This document shows positions 36,001-47,112 of a stretch of DNA of 64,000 nucleotides, in pieces (within the stretch, counting starts at the first letter, position 1; the number at the start of each line of letters is the position of its first letter). A program made the translations under genes and the position numbers. Where the stretch lies: positions 19,130,733-19,194,732 of the forward strand of contig NC_053149.1 in the NCBI RefSeq assembly GCF_016808335.1. The letters run 5' to 3'. The stretch is from Panicum virgatum. Its lineage: Eukaryota; Streptophyta; Magnoliopsida; Poales; Poaceae. A model generated the notes under the pieces. It did not search any database, was not told the origin of the DNA, and saw nothing but the letters and a program-made list of their open reading frames with translations.

Positions 36001-37390
36001 ATTTATTTATGTATGGTAATAGTTGGTTTCTGCATTTAAGCTTTCTAGGCGTTGATCGAAAACCCTAGATGCATGATCCATAGGAACCTATGTTTGATAC
36101 CGGATCTTTTTATCGACTAGTTGCCATGCTAAATAGGTACGGTAGAAGTCGAGTGGTTTCCTGCCTCTCGCGAGCAAATAGGAATTGTGCTGACTTTAAT
36201 TCCTGTTGACATGTAAGGACAACGGGCGGGGTTGTGTAGTTGTGATACCCCGCTGGTGTACTCAAAAATGACTAAGGTCGTGGTGTGTGGCTCATTTCGT
36301 TAAGCGTTTGAAAGTACTAGCCACATACCGAGAAATATGGTAATCGGTAAGCTTAAGTACCTGATTGGACCGGCGAGTGGAATGATCTCGCACCCTCCTG
36401 GTAGAAGTAGGATTTACATTTTTGTCGCGACATACGGGTGCAGAGTGGTCGGACTCTGCAGTCGGGGAGGGTGTGCCGGATTCACGGACTGGAAAGAAAG
36501 GGGAAAAGTAGCGTGGGCGGGAGCGAAGTCGATCCCCATGCGTGTGGTCTAGGTTCCCCTGGCCAGGTTGAAATTCGATTCGGAATCGTCCGCCTCTCAC
36601 GGCATGAGATTGCTTAAAGATTTCGGTCACATAGAGTAACAAGTGGAACATGATGATGATAATACTGCTGGTTGATTAAATGATTGCTCTACCATGTTTG
36701 AGTAGAGTTAGTTGCAAATTTAGAATGGTTAATCCCACTAGAATCCGGCTAAGTAAAACCTGAAAGTAAGGATCAACACTTAGCGGCATTTTTGGCAAAC
36801 AAACCCCACCAACCAAAAAGCCTTGCATGTCTAGTTATCGGACTATGTTATATCTGGAGACGGGTCAGTCTTGTTGAGTATTAGTATACTCAGCCTTGCT
36901 TGTGGCACTGTTTTTCAGGTACTAACTTTGAAGATCTGTTTGTGAGTCTTACTTGGCCTTGTACTCTGCCTCCGGGTTGGTCTGTTGAGTGGGATGGCCC
37001 TTCAGCTGGTGCTGACCTCCCTCCTGCTGAGTGATGCATTCGTACGGGCTTTATCGATGCGTCACGTTATCCCGCTAGTTATCTTTACTGCTTCCGCTGA
37101 ACATGAGACTTAAATAATTGAGTAGTTGGAACTCCGTAGTACTTGCTACTCTGAACATGGTTTGTAATAAATTTTTCTTTCCGCTGCAATCACTCTGAGA
37201 TGTATGAAATGGTTTGTGTTGTAATCTCTGGGCTCACCTTCGTGTGAGTGTTGTCTGCTGATCCTGGAATAGCGTGGCTTTTATCGAGGCTTCACTCGAG
37301 GAACTACCGGGGAATGCCAAATTGGGTCAGAGTTGCTTAGCAACAAAGATCAGTGCACCCGGGCCCAGTAGTTTGGGTGGTTCTGCCACA
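33048..37390 (+). repeat. Tekay 3' LTR
   Basis: 4343 bp. It keeps an intact TATA box, CCTATAAAGAC, around 33778-33788. It lacks 45 bp present in the 5' LTR between CGCCCGC repeats. Transcription from here would run into the Tat gag region at 37403. Confidence 0.92.
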
Positions 37391-37402
37391 ACAACGAATT
37401 CA

Positions 37403-39221
37403 ATGGCCGGATCAAGCAACGCCAATAGCGTGCCAGAAGGCACGAGTTTCGTTTTCGGTTCCTGGGCTTGCACGGCTGATGGAACGGGAGGCTTTTCCAG
37501 CCACCTTGTCACGCCTAACCCGCCTAAATTGAAAACCCGCTCCCAACTCGCCAACATCCGCGAGTCTGCAGATCTCGATGAGAAAAGAGTTCCACCCGAA
37601 CTCGACTCGGACAACCCAGGAAACGTGACAACTCAAAACTGAACTCTTGGTTTGGTCGAGTTCGACACAAATTCTGATTCTGAAAAGCCTTACTTTTCCA
37701 AAACTCTTGGAAAATACCTGGCTCATCTGAAGACAATCAAACGCCCTAAGATCAAGAACTCAGAACTACTCGCCGGAGTGGATCAAGTTTCACGATCGAT
37801 AGAGGGCTACATCAAACTTGCAGAAACTGCTCTAAGCCCATCTGCGCTACAGCAGAACCCTAAAGCACTAATCCCACCACAGAAGAGGTCGGGCGACATG
37901 CTCTCAGGGATCAATCGGGTAAATTCAAAACTTGCTAACTGCATCAAGGTGGCTAAAAGCACTCTACAAAAATAAAGAGCAGAAATCGGGAGGAGGAATC
38001 TGCAGGGGAGCTGGTGAGACAAACCCCCGGCTTGTTCGAATGGGACCGTCTATCTCCAGGATACCTCAGAGTCCTACACCGGAACCTACTCACACTCGGA
38101 CTCTGAAACCAGTCGAGTCCAAGTTCGATCAGGACTTTGACTGCTTCATGAACGGTCTCGAGAACTTTGAACTATTTGACGATCTTGAAGAGTGGTCAGA
38201 CAATGTCGAGTTGTTCATGGATACCATGGCCAAACCAACCGAGCATGCCGACACTCTTTGGGAACCGGCCAAGCTTAAAAAAGGAAAAGCCAAGGCCCCA
38301 GAACAATCCAGTGACTCAATTTATGACAAACCCTGGATTAAGGAGCCTAAGGGGCTAACTCCTACTCAATCATGGCTACACTGGATGAACGAGAACGCCC
38401 TCCGTGTAGAGATGGGCATACCGCTTCTCACTCACCCAAAGCATACATACTCAAAAATCGGCGGGCTAACCAACTCCGAATCCGAGTACTCCTCCGACTC
38501 GGAGGAACAACTGGATGACCTAATCCAGTATAGTAAACAAGTCGAGTCCAACTCAGCTAAGAATCTCAAGTTCGATCAAGACACCCTCCCTAACCTGATT
38601 ATATATGCATCGCCGCAAGGATGGACCGTGCACCTCAGGAAGGCACAAGATCCCAACGCTTCTGCCTCACAGCTAGAGGATCTACCTGCTCCTCCTCCTC
38701 CTCTAGCAGTGACCGTCACCGTCCAACTGGATGAGAAGCATCCAGCAGAAGATTTCTACGAACGTCGTCGCCAGCTCAACCAGAAGGGGGCGTTCAGGCG
38801 TCAATGCCTTGCTAACAGCCTTCAAGAACAGCAAGGCGACAACTACGACTACTCCAACTGCGACCTCCGCAGTGTGATCAATGTTGGGCGCGATGCGCGC
38901 AATGTTATCATCTCAAGACGAAAGGAATGGGAGGAAGTCGAGGCATATAGCCCTTCTTCCAACTACCGCATCCCGCCAAAGGCTTTCGCATCTTTCATGA
39001 AGTACAAGCCGGCAACCACCAGTACCCGTCCTCAGGTTAAATCACGCACCCAGCATCAAGCTGAATCATCTCAGAACAGAAACAGGATCAACAAAGTACT
39101 GCTACGCAAGTACTATATCCACCCAAAGAGCTCTCACACGATCTTCCAGTGTGACTCACTCCGCAAGGCCCTTGAGGCACCTCTCCTAAAGGAGACACCA
39201 CCAATAAATCTAGTCGACTAG
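37403..39221 (+). pseudogene. Tat gag-like region, decayed
   Basis: The ATG at 37403 gives MAGSSNANSVPEGTSF, matched by MAESSDANTVSEGTT in the antisense fragment at about 53536, so this is the family's gag start. A stop at 37640 and shifts near 37650 and 37950 split it. The longest piece (37932-39221) has acidic and Pro-rich stretches and ends with a degenerate Cys/His block, KYYIHPKSSHTIFQCDSLRKAL, where gag would carry its zinc region. No protease or RT follows. The role would be capsid formation, inferred from position only. Confidence 0.65.
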
Positions 39222-39449
39222 TGGTACTAGTCGACCATCATATCGACTAAGTTCCTTTTTCGAATAAGTCTTATTCAGACATATAAACCATTGCTCACGT
39301 CCAACGAGCAAGGGGTAGGTCTTAAGAGTCAGAGTCTGTCACTTTACAGTTATTGTAATTTCGACAAATCCAAATAAAGTTGATTTCTCCCATATCGACT
39401 ACTTGGCTCTCGCTCACATGACCAATACCCCACCTCGAAAGACCTGCTC
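39222..39449 (+). other. Tat spacer before tandem array
   Basis: Non-coding sequence between the gag-like stop and the tandem repeats. It is rich in ACTCGA/TCGAGT words typical of this element. Confidence 0.4.
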
Positions 39450-40500
39450 AGCATTAGAGCAGCTATCGAGTAGTTTTTATGGTTCTCACTCGAGTGCTTT
39501 TTTGATATTTACGTCTTGGGCAACCTGACGGGGTTCGTACCTAACAGTTCTGTCCTAAAAGACACTCTTGTCCTCCGGTAGGACACCTTACTCGCCCCGC
39601 TCGAGTAGGTCTTGGATACTCTTTCGGCACCTTCATCTTGGGCAACCTGATGGGGTTAGTACCTAACAGACTTGCCCTAAGAGTTACTCCAGTCCTTGGT
39701 TAAAAGGACACCTTACTCGCCTCGCTCGAGTAAGTTTTGGATATCTTTTTGACATTTATATCTTGGGCAACTCGATGGGGTTCGTACCCAACAGTTCTGT
39801 CTTAAGGATTACTCCAGTCCTTAGTTAAAAGGACACCTTACTTGCCTCGCTTGAGTAAGTTTTGGATATCTTTCTGACATTTACGTCTTGGGCAACCCGA
39901 CGGGATTCGTACCTAACAGTTCTGTCTTAAGGATTACTCTAGTCCTTGGTTAAAAGACACCTTACTCGCCTTGCTCGAGTAAGTTTTGGATATCTTTCTA
40001 ACATTTACGTCTTGGGCAACCCGACGGGATTCGTACCTAACAGTTATGTCTTAAGGATTACTCCAGTACTTGGTTAAAGGACACCTCACTCGCCTCGCTC
40101 GAGCAAGTTTTGGATATCCCTTCGACATTTATGTCTTGGGCAACCCGACGGGGTTCGTACCTAACACTTCTGTCTTACGGATTACTCCAGTCCTTGGTTA
40201 ACAGGACACCCTACTCGCTGGCTCGAGTAGGTCTTGGATACTCTTTTGGCACCTTCATCTTGGACAACCCGACGGGGTTAGTACCTAACAGACTTGCCTT
40301 AGAGTTACTCCAGTCCTCAAGTAGGACACCTTACTCGCCCTGCTCGAGTAAGTTTAGGATGTTTTTAGAATATTCACGTCTTGGTTAACTCGACGGAGTT
40401 CAATCCTAACAGTCCTATTCTAGAAACCAATCTAGTCCATTAATAGGACATACTACTCGATACGATCGTGTAGTTTGGGATATTCTCGCAAACAGTTGCA
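39450..40500 (+). repeat. tandem array, about 8 units of roughly 125 bp
   Basis: The units contain GGACACCTTACTCGC, GCTCGAGTAAGTTTTGGATA, TCTTGGGCAAC and GGGTTCGTACCTAACAG. GGACACC or a variant recurs at about 39581, 39706, 39831, 39954, 40079, 40204, 40324 and 40446, spaced 120-125 bp. The array occupies the place where pol would be expected. A related array of longer units lies at 54011-54600. Confidence 0.85.
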
Positions 40501-41220
40501 TACTATCTGGGTAACCAAATAAGGTCTATCCTAAATGGTCAACTACGAAAACCCCGCAAGGAGTACAAATAAGTTCTTGATACTCTAAAATAAGTTGGCA
40601 CAAGTTTCCCGCTTACTTAGTTTACTATGGGAATCTTCGTTACAGAATCTTTTTGCCTCGAGTACTTGGTGGGTACTACTCGCTTGCTTGAGATACAAAA
40701 AGAACTCATGTTCTCCCTTAGTAATCTAAGTACTTGTCGACAACTTCCTGTCTTCTTATCTATCGAGAAACTTCTTAAAACTCCTAAATACTCAATAAGA
40801 GTTCTCCCCTCGATTGGACAATAAAGTTCATATTATCCACGTGCTAATCGAAAAAGTTTTCCTCCAAAAAGGAAATTCATACTAAGCTACGGCTTCTCGC
40901 ACCTTTAAGTGCTATTCCCACTTGGTTAATCCCGCGGGATTCAATCCTAACCGGTCAGCACTATGGTTATGATTCAGAAACATACAAACTCGATTTGATT
41001 CGAGAATATGTTGCCTCCTAAGGCACCCACGGATATAATGTATCATATCTACTATTATAACTGAGTGGGCCCGATGCTGCCTACACTCAGGACCCATTAG
41101 TATAACTATTTGACACATCAAGGGATTCCACAATCCTAACAAGTACTTGACTTTACACAAACATCCAGCATTTGTTTAAAGTACTTCTGGCTCACACGCC
41201 AACTCAAATACAAGAAAATC
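40501..41220 (+). other. Tat internal non-coding region
   Basis: Diverged continuation of the repeat theme, with ACTCGAGT-like words and GGTTCAATCCTAAC phrases. No gene is supported. Confidence 0.45.
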
Positions 41221-44133
41221 TTAAGGAGACTCTGCTCTGCTCAAGGCTTCTACAATCTGATCATCCACCCTGGAAGTTTCTGCCAATAACTGACAAAACT
41301 GATCATCAGTACAATCAGCCTTGGCTCCTCGACTAAGAGCATCCAGACGAGTGGTTGGCCAATAAGATTTCATCAGCCCAAGTACGTGACCTACGTAATG
41401 GCAGGTAATGTGGGAAACAAACCTCTCGAAGGCTCCAGGCACCCAGCGAAGCCTCCCGGCCAGCATGAGTGGTTCATCTCCATCTCTAACTGGGATATCC
41501 ATGGCCTCGGCTACCTCCAGGGCTGCATCTCTGACTTTTTTCAGCTCCACGAGTTCACGCTGCATCGAGTCTCGAGACTCTAACAAAGTCTTGAGTTGTT
41601 GCAGCATCGATGCTGTCTCACGATCAGAGTCCTCCTTGATCTTCTTGAGCTTCTCTATCTCATCTGCATTTCGGTACATAAGAATCTTTAAATCCAATAC
41701 CAAGCTTTCCTGAATCTCTAAAGATTTGGCACAAGCTGTGTACTCGATTAAAAAGAAAATCTTATAACCACCAAGCGGATCTACTAGTCGAGTGCATATC
41801 AAATGCTAAAGACTAACCTTTCTTAGATTGGAAAAGCTTTTTCAGCTTCCCCTCAAGAGCAGTCTTTTTAGATGAGAGCGTCTTAACCCTCTCTTTGAGA
41901 GCATTCAACTCTATCTCATCTGGCATCTGGACACCCTTTCGTCCTAGTGCCTCCTGCAAAACAAAAAGATCAGCATACTACTCGATCTTCTGTAAAAAGT
42001 ACTCGAAACATTCGACTACTTACCCCCAGCAGCTTAAAAGCATGCTCCACCTTCTCTCACGACAAATCACTTCCCAATGTAACTTGGGAAGTACTCGCCA
42101 CCACAACAGCCTCCTTGGGCACTCCGTCAATCCTTCCTATAGTATTCCCCGTGTTTTGGGAATCTAAAGGAAATACATGCTACTTAATTACATTAAGGAC
42201 AAACAAAAGGATACCTTTCTACAAGGCGCTACAAGCTTACCTGCAGGGTTCTCCGCAGGCTGTTTATCATCGTCTCCCTCAGGAAGCTTCTCGCCTTCTC
42301 TTTCTCCTGGAAGCCTGCCGCTTCCTCCATCCTCTGGGATTTCCTCATTGACCCCCTCCAAGTTTGGTAATGGAGAATCCAGAAGCATAGCGTTGGCCAT
42401 CGCCTCCGCATCACAAGTACTCATCTCAGGAGTACTCGGGGGCTTCTCCAGCCCCAGCTGAGAATCCGAGTGGCCCTCAGCCCCCACGTCCTCTCCCAGG
42501 ACCGCATCTCTGCAAAAACAAAGTAGTTACAAACTACTAGATTCAAAACAGATCCTACACATACAAGTTCTAAAGAACTTACGCATGAGCTCTTATTAGG
42601 GCAAACTCCTTGATGCCAAATCTGCGGGAAGGCTTTGCGATCATGGCCAGCTTACCCGCATCGACGGTTTTATTTATATCGAAACTACTCGATGAATGAG
42701 TAGCCCCGATCCCACTTGATGGGTCCACTGTGGCGGAAGGGACAGTCTGTCCCACCACAATATCATCCCCAGATGATACGATCCGTGGTATTTTAGCCGC
42801 CGGACTTAGAAATCAAAACACAAAATCTGTGAATCGACAATGGAAGTCCCTGATTAAAGTCGACTAGCAACATACATGTTGTCAGTAGTTTGTGAGGAGC
42901 TACTTCGCTTTCTCGCAGCTGAGCGAGTACTCGTCGGGTGATCCACGCAAGTACCCTCGCTTCGACTAGGACTATCCGCCCTGTCCTCATCTCTAGCCGA
43001 CTCTGCAGCTTATGCACTAGCAGCTTCATTATCAGAACTAAAGCTTTCAAATTCTGAAGAATCTTCAGAATCAGGCGCAAATGAGTTATAAGCACTCGGA
43101 AGGAGATGAGATGGGCGAAATATGCCTAGCAAAGGAGGACTACTCCTATAAACATTCACATTATCCTGCAAAAGGAAATATTGTGAGAAGTCCGAATAAA
43201 GTACTCGATTTTGCAAATCGACTACTTAGCAATTACCTCTTTGGGAGGATTCAGCACTGAAAAAGTGTTAAGGAGTTGAGGAACATGCTCCACTTTGTCG
43301 AATAATCGTTTTACTCGATGAAGAGCTTCTCCGTTTGTGATCTCTTCTCCCGAACAACGCGAGGGATCACTTCTCCCTAGATACTCGAAACCAAAAGTAA
43401 TTCGAGCTTGGAGAGGCTAGATTCTACGTTTCATCTAGTCAAAAGCCACAGACTCTCCACTTATTCCCTTTTGCCTCAGATTTGCAATCATTTCCAGGAG
43501 TTCTGGAATTTGGCTCATATCATAAGGCTTTTTGAGCCATTCAGGGCGCTGAACGGGAGGACCAGCTGTGATGAATGGAAGACTGTTTCCCTGATTCTCG
43601 ACATAAAACCATCGTGGTTTCCAGTCGATGACCTTTTGAGATAACTTATAGGGGATATAAACCCTATCCATCTTCTGTCTCAATTGAATTCCCGCTCCAC
43701 CAACTACATCTAAACTAGCCGAATTGGGCTGAGGCTTAAGATGGAAAAGGTGACGGAAAAGTTCGAAATGGGGCTCAATGCCCAGAAACGCTTCGCACAA
43801 ATGTACGAAGACAGACATATGCACAAAAGAATTGGGAGTAAGATGGTGAAGCTGGATCCCATAATAATATAGAAGTCCAGAAAAGAAATCAGAGCCGGGA
43901 AGACTAAACCCCCGCTCAAAATACGGAACAAATCCTATGATCTCGCCTGTATTTTCATATGGACGGGCGTCACCAAACGCGGGATGCCATTGGATTACAG
44001 ATTCAGAAGCCAAGAAACCTTGGTTTACTAAGGATTCCAAGTCAGATCTGGAACACTTACTTGGTTCCCAACCTTCATCACGGGTTGGCTCTATGGCCGT
44101 ACCCTTCCTCTTGGTTGTCCTTTTGGGCGCCAT
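41221..44133 (-). pseudogene. antisense extra ORF of Tat ('gypsy-type transposase' family), spliced
   Basis: A multi-exon frame opposite to the element. Exon 1 starts MAPKRTTKRKG at 44133 and includes GFLASESVIQWHP, ERGFSLPGSDFFSG and LCEAFLGIEPHF, typical of the plant family labelled putative gypsy-type transposon. It then reads RRI*PLQAR, FEYLGRSDPSR and VPQLLNTFSVLNPP before a GT donor near 43238. Two in-frame TAGs (43435, 43417) stand where Gln is expected. Later exon candidates are 42188-42487, a Lys/Glu-rich coiled coil at about 41820-41955, and 41221-41802 (coiled coil plus a conserved C-terminus). Exon borders are approximate. The function is unknown; a transposase role is not established. 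Confidence 0.7.
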
Positions 44134-44305
44134 CCGGAAATCCACAGATCACTTCACGCGCATAAACTGGCGGAAACCCTAAGAGGAGGATGGGGAACGG
44201 CAAAGAGAAGGAATTTTTGGATCTGGGAGCTCAAGGGCAGAAAGACAGATCTAAAGCAGTAAAAACAAGTGGCGGCCGGTGGAGTAAAACCTAAGTTACC
44301 GCTTC

Positions 44306-44313
44306 ATTTTATA
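44306..44313 (-). promoter_or_regulatory. TATA-like box for the antisense Tat ORF
   Basis: TATAAAAT on the minus strand, about 175 bp upstream of the MAPKRTT start. The spacing allows a leader of about 140 bp. It is one of few TATA-like words in this stretch. Confidence 0.4.
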
Positions 44314-44320
44314 ATGACGG

Positions 44321-45846
44321 TGGCAACATGGTAAAAACATCCAACAGGCTAATAATCTGTTGCAAATCGCAGAAATAATGAGATTTAAAAGAGACATTCC
44401 TATTTCTGAGATTACATTCTTGAAAAGAAAACACTCACATCCCTAGTCGACTACTCGACATCCTTTTCCTTAACTAGGATTACATTCCAAAACAAGGATA
44501 AGTTCTCGACATAGTACAACTACTCGACATTATAACTCAAGTACTTTTTACATAACTTTACAAAAAGTTTCGGGTCTGTACGCACACTTCTTGGCTTCCT
44601 GAGAAGCCTGTTGCAGCTAGATCGGCCCGAGGCCGTGACAAAGTATAAACTTGTTATTCCCATCAAGGAAATAACGATACATGTATCTTGGGAGAAAAGT
44701 TTCAAGAGTATGAAGGTAGATTATAGTAATCACCTCGCAAGTACTCTTGTAGCATCTACTGGAGAAACTTCTCCTTCTCCCAGAATACGTTGTGGCAAGA
44801 TTAAGCTTCCCCGCCAGAGATGTCAGTTTTTGGGCAGTCTCAACCTGGGAACTCCAAGAGTATGACACAACTAGACTCAACCAATCCACAAAGAACTTGC
44901 CTCATTGGAAGATGCAAGGACATGATGTCCAAAATGGATCCAATGAGGGCATGGGAGTGGTAGGATGAGGTTCCAGGGACTTCTCTTGTCACTCGCAAGT
45001 TCTCTTCTAGCATCTTTTGCTGGAAAGAACTACACAAATCTCAGGAGGGCGAGAGCAAGAACACCAAGGAAAAGTCATGGTCGATACACTTTGGTGCTTC
45101 TGGCAAAGGCCTCTCCTCTGCCTTTTTATAGCTACAAGGAGACTTGCTGAAGGAGAACCCGTGAATCAACAGTGCACGTTTCACGAACGCATTCATGACA
45201 ACATTCACGGATGCAGTCAAAGCTACAATAATGCAGATTCTCCAAATAGTAACGTCTCATGTGAGCACTGAATAAAGAGCCATACATCCCGGGTTTTATT
45301 CCTGAAATTATTTCGGGTGCAATCAGTGTGGCGGATCCAATTGTATCATTTTTCTGGGATTTTACCCAAAAAAGAGGTCTTTTCATATTCTGGATCTGAT
45401 GAATCCTGCAAGTAATCTAAAGGATAAAATCTGATGCCACGACTTAAATCCTTAATTCCAAATCTACGCTCGGGGACTACTCGCAGCAAAAGGGATTTTG
45501 ATTTAAGGCTCGGAGGCTGCTGGATATAGGCATCAGAGATTTATTTTTCAATTTTTTTTGGAAAATAGACTGAATTGACCCTCAGCCTGATTCTGCGATT
45601 CAACCGAAGGCTCGGGGACTACTCCATATGGAGCACGAGTACTTCGCGCACTATATATTATCAAAATTTCTGGGCTTGAGCACCTCACAGCCTCGAAGCA
45701 AACGAAAGTACTTGAAGGACTACTCGACGTATTTGAAGGAAGGACCAAAAGCAACCAAAAGGATGTTCTGACTACTTGAAGTAATCGAAGACGCCGAGCC
45801 AAGTACTCGACGCCTGTAGGACTCGGCAACGAAGAGCTCGGGGGCT
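44321..45846. other. Tat 3' internal region
   Basis: Non-coding sequence between the antisense ORF promoter and the 3' LTR. It has imperfect duplicated phrases (CTCGCAAGTACTCTTGTAGC near 44732 and CTCGCAAGTTCTCTTCTAGC near 44993). It ends in the purine tract GAGCTCGGGGGCT before the LTR. Confidence 0.5.
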
Positions 45847-46259
45847 TGTCAAACACGGGACAGTGGGACTGCTTATAGACATAGAATATTCTAGAGTAAG
45901 GGATAGCTCATGGATGTACCTTACCTCTTTTGTAACTACCCGAATTGGCATAGAACTAGCTGCAGTACAAAGGAAACTACCCGATTATGTTGTAGTAGAA
46001 CACCAACTGTACTCGGCTAGGACTTTCCATGTAACTCTGTCCCCCCGGATATATAAGGGCGGGCGGGGACTCCCTCCAAATCATAAACACCTAAGGCAAT
46101 ACAAACCACACAGAACGTAGGGTATTACGCAAACTCGCGGCCCGAACCTGTCTAAATCTTTATGTTCCTTGTACCATTGAGTTCTAGAGCAGTCGATCCC
46201 TACCTACAAACCCTACTACTAAGGGTATCACTGAGCAGGCTTTGCGGTAAACATCGACA
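45847..46259 (+). repeat. Tat 3' LTR
   Basis: 413 bp, TGTCAAACACGGG...ATCGACA, with GATATATAAGGG in the same place as in the 5' LTR. The duplication GACGC follows at 46260-46264. Confidence 0.93.
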
Positions 46260-46789
46260 GACGCCCCCACCTCTGATGGAACGGCGGCACATAGGGCCTC
46301 CAAGGCGCGCCGATCCTTGTCGTAGTCCACCTCGCCGTAGGGGACCGCGTCCCAGACGCCCCGCGCCTAGAGCTTCACCTTCATCAGCAGACTATAGTCG
46401 TGGTAGTTGGAGCGCGTGAGCTGCAGCCACCCGCCGCCGGGGTCGCGGTGCACCTGCATGATCGAAGAGTGCCCGCGAAGACCGCGACGGCGCTCTGGTA
46501 ATGGCGAGACGCGACGATGATGCTCCGGGCTGCGCGATCCTCCAGACCCCTCCGCCTCGATCTTCACCTCCTTGTGCAGCGCCTCCGCCACAGCAACCGC
46601 GGTGTTGGCCGCCTCTGCTGCCTGCACGGCTGCCTCTGCTGCCTACACAGCCACGGCCTCCGTGGCTGCCAGACGCTCCTCCAGGGTCGCTGGACCCTCA
46701 CCGCCGGCACCCTTGCCGCTAGGAGACTGGGGCTTCTTCCCCTTGGCTGCATCGGCAATACGCCGAGCGCGCTAGCTAGAGGTGGACAT
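46260..46789 (-). pseudogene. Copia gag, N-terminal part
   Basis: The ATG at 46787-46789 begins MSTSS. The frame has an Ala/Glu-rich region and the Copia gag signature LTRSNYHDYSLLMKVKL...GVWDAV. In-frame TAGs lie at 46772, 46643 and 46367. At the Tat boundary the text reads through to SIANKPTAKHAWEAI at 20722, so the two halves are one gene split by the 25.5-kb insertion. Confidence 0.85.
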
Positions 46790-46825
46790 GGCGGCGGCGG
46801 CTGGGAAGGAACTGCTAAAACCCTA

Positions 46826-46840
46826 GGCTCTTGATACCAA
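46826..46840 (-). other. Copia primer-binding site
   Basis: Minus-strand TTGGTATCAAGAGCC, one base inside the 5' LTR. It resembles the initiator-Met site TGGTATCAGAGC with an extra A. Confidence 0.8.
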
Positions 46841-46841
46841 T

Positions 46842-47107
46842 TGTTGCCAGGACATAGTTTTGGTGGAAAGCCCGGAGGTCAGCTTGACCAAAAGGGCCGC
46901 TTGGATTGAATTGAAATGCAATTGGATGGTTTTTACAAGGGAGAGGGCTGCTGCTTATATAACCAGAGCCTTTACCTACTCCTAACAAAAAGCATAAAGC
47001 TTTAACCCAAGCCAAAAGCACCTCATGATCAACTTGAGGGCCAAGGCAAACAAAACTGCAAAAGTAAAGTGCAGAAATTAAGATACAAGTGCTAGCTTAA
47101 CCTATCA
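46842..47107 (-). repeat. Copia 5' LTR
   Basis: 266 bp, partner of 16366-16630. GCTTATATAACC near 46953-46964 is the matching TATA-like region. TSD copy GTTCC follows at 47108-47112. Confidence 0.93.
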
Positions 47108-47112
47108 GTTCC

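Larger units (their letters stand above)
21175..37390 (+). mobile_element. Ty3 Tekay-type chromovirus with 4.4-kb LTRs
   Basis: The LTRs are 21175-25558 (4384 bp) and 33048-37390 (4343 bp), both TGTGACACC...GCCACA. The flanks are CCAAC and ACAAC (one mismatch). The antisense Tat fragment near 53540 shows the uninterrupted site, which confirms the duplication. The element sits 8 bp before the Tat gag ATG. It encodes an extra sense ORF (26959-27858) and one gag-pol frame (28513-33036) ending in a chromodomain. The LTRs differ by scattered substitutions and one 45-bp deletion, so it is the youngest part of the nest. Confidence 0.93.
20723..46259 (+). mobile_element. Ty3 Tat-like element, non-autonomous (no pol)
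   Basis: Two 413-bp LTRs (20723-21135, 45847-46259) with TGTC...GACA ends are flanked by a perfect duplication GACGC (20718-20722, 46260-46264). The primer site after the left LTR is TGGCGCGCTAGGTAGGGG, and GAGCTCGGGGG precedes the right LTR. Inside, after removing the nested Tekay element, are a decayed gag-like region (37403-39221), a tandem array (39450-40500) and an antisense extra ORF (41221-44133). No protease, RT, RNase H or integrase is present. An autonomous relative would have to supply them. Own length without Tekay is about 9.3 kb. Confidence 0.9.
16366..47107 (-). mobile_element. Copia LTR retrotransposon (host of the nest)
   Basis: Ty1/Copia order on the minus strand: 5' LTR (46842-47107), Met-tRNA-type primer site, gag, protease, integrase, RT, RNase H, polypurine tract, 3' LTR (16366-16630). 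The LTRs are 266 and 265 bp with TG...CA ends in element orientation. A perfect 5-bp duplication, GTTCC, flanks the whole (16361-16365 and 47108-47112). A Tat-like element lies inside gag (20723-46259). The element's own sequence is about 5.2 kb, the usual Copia size. Many stops and at least two frameshifts show it is inactive. Confidence 0.95.
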
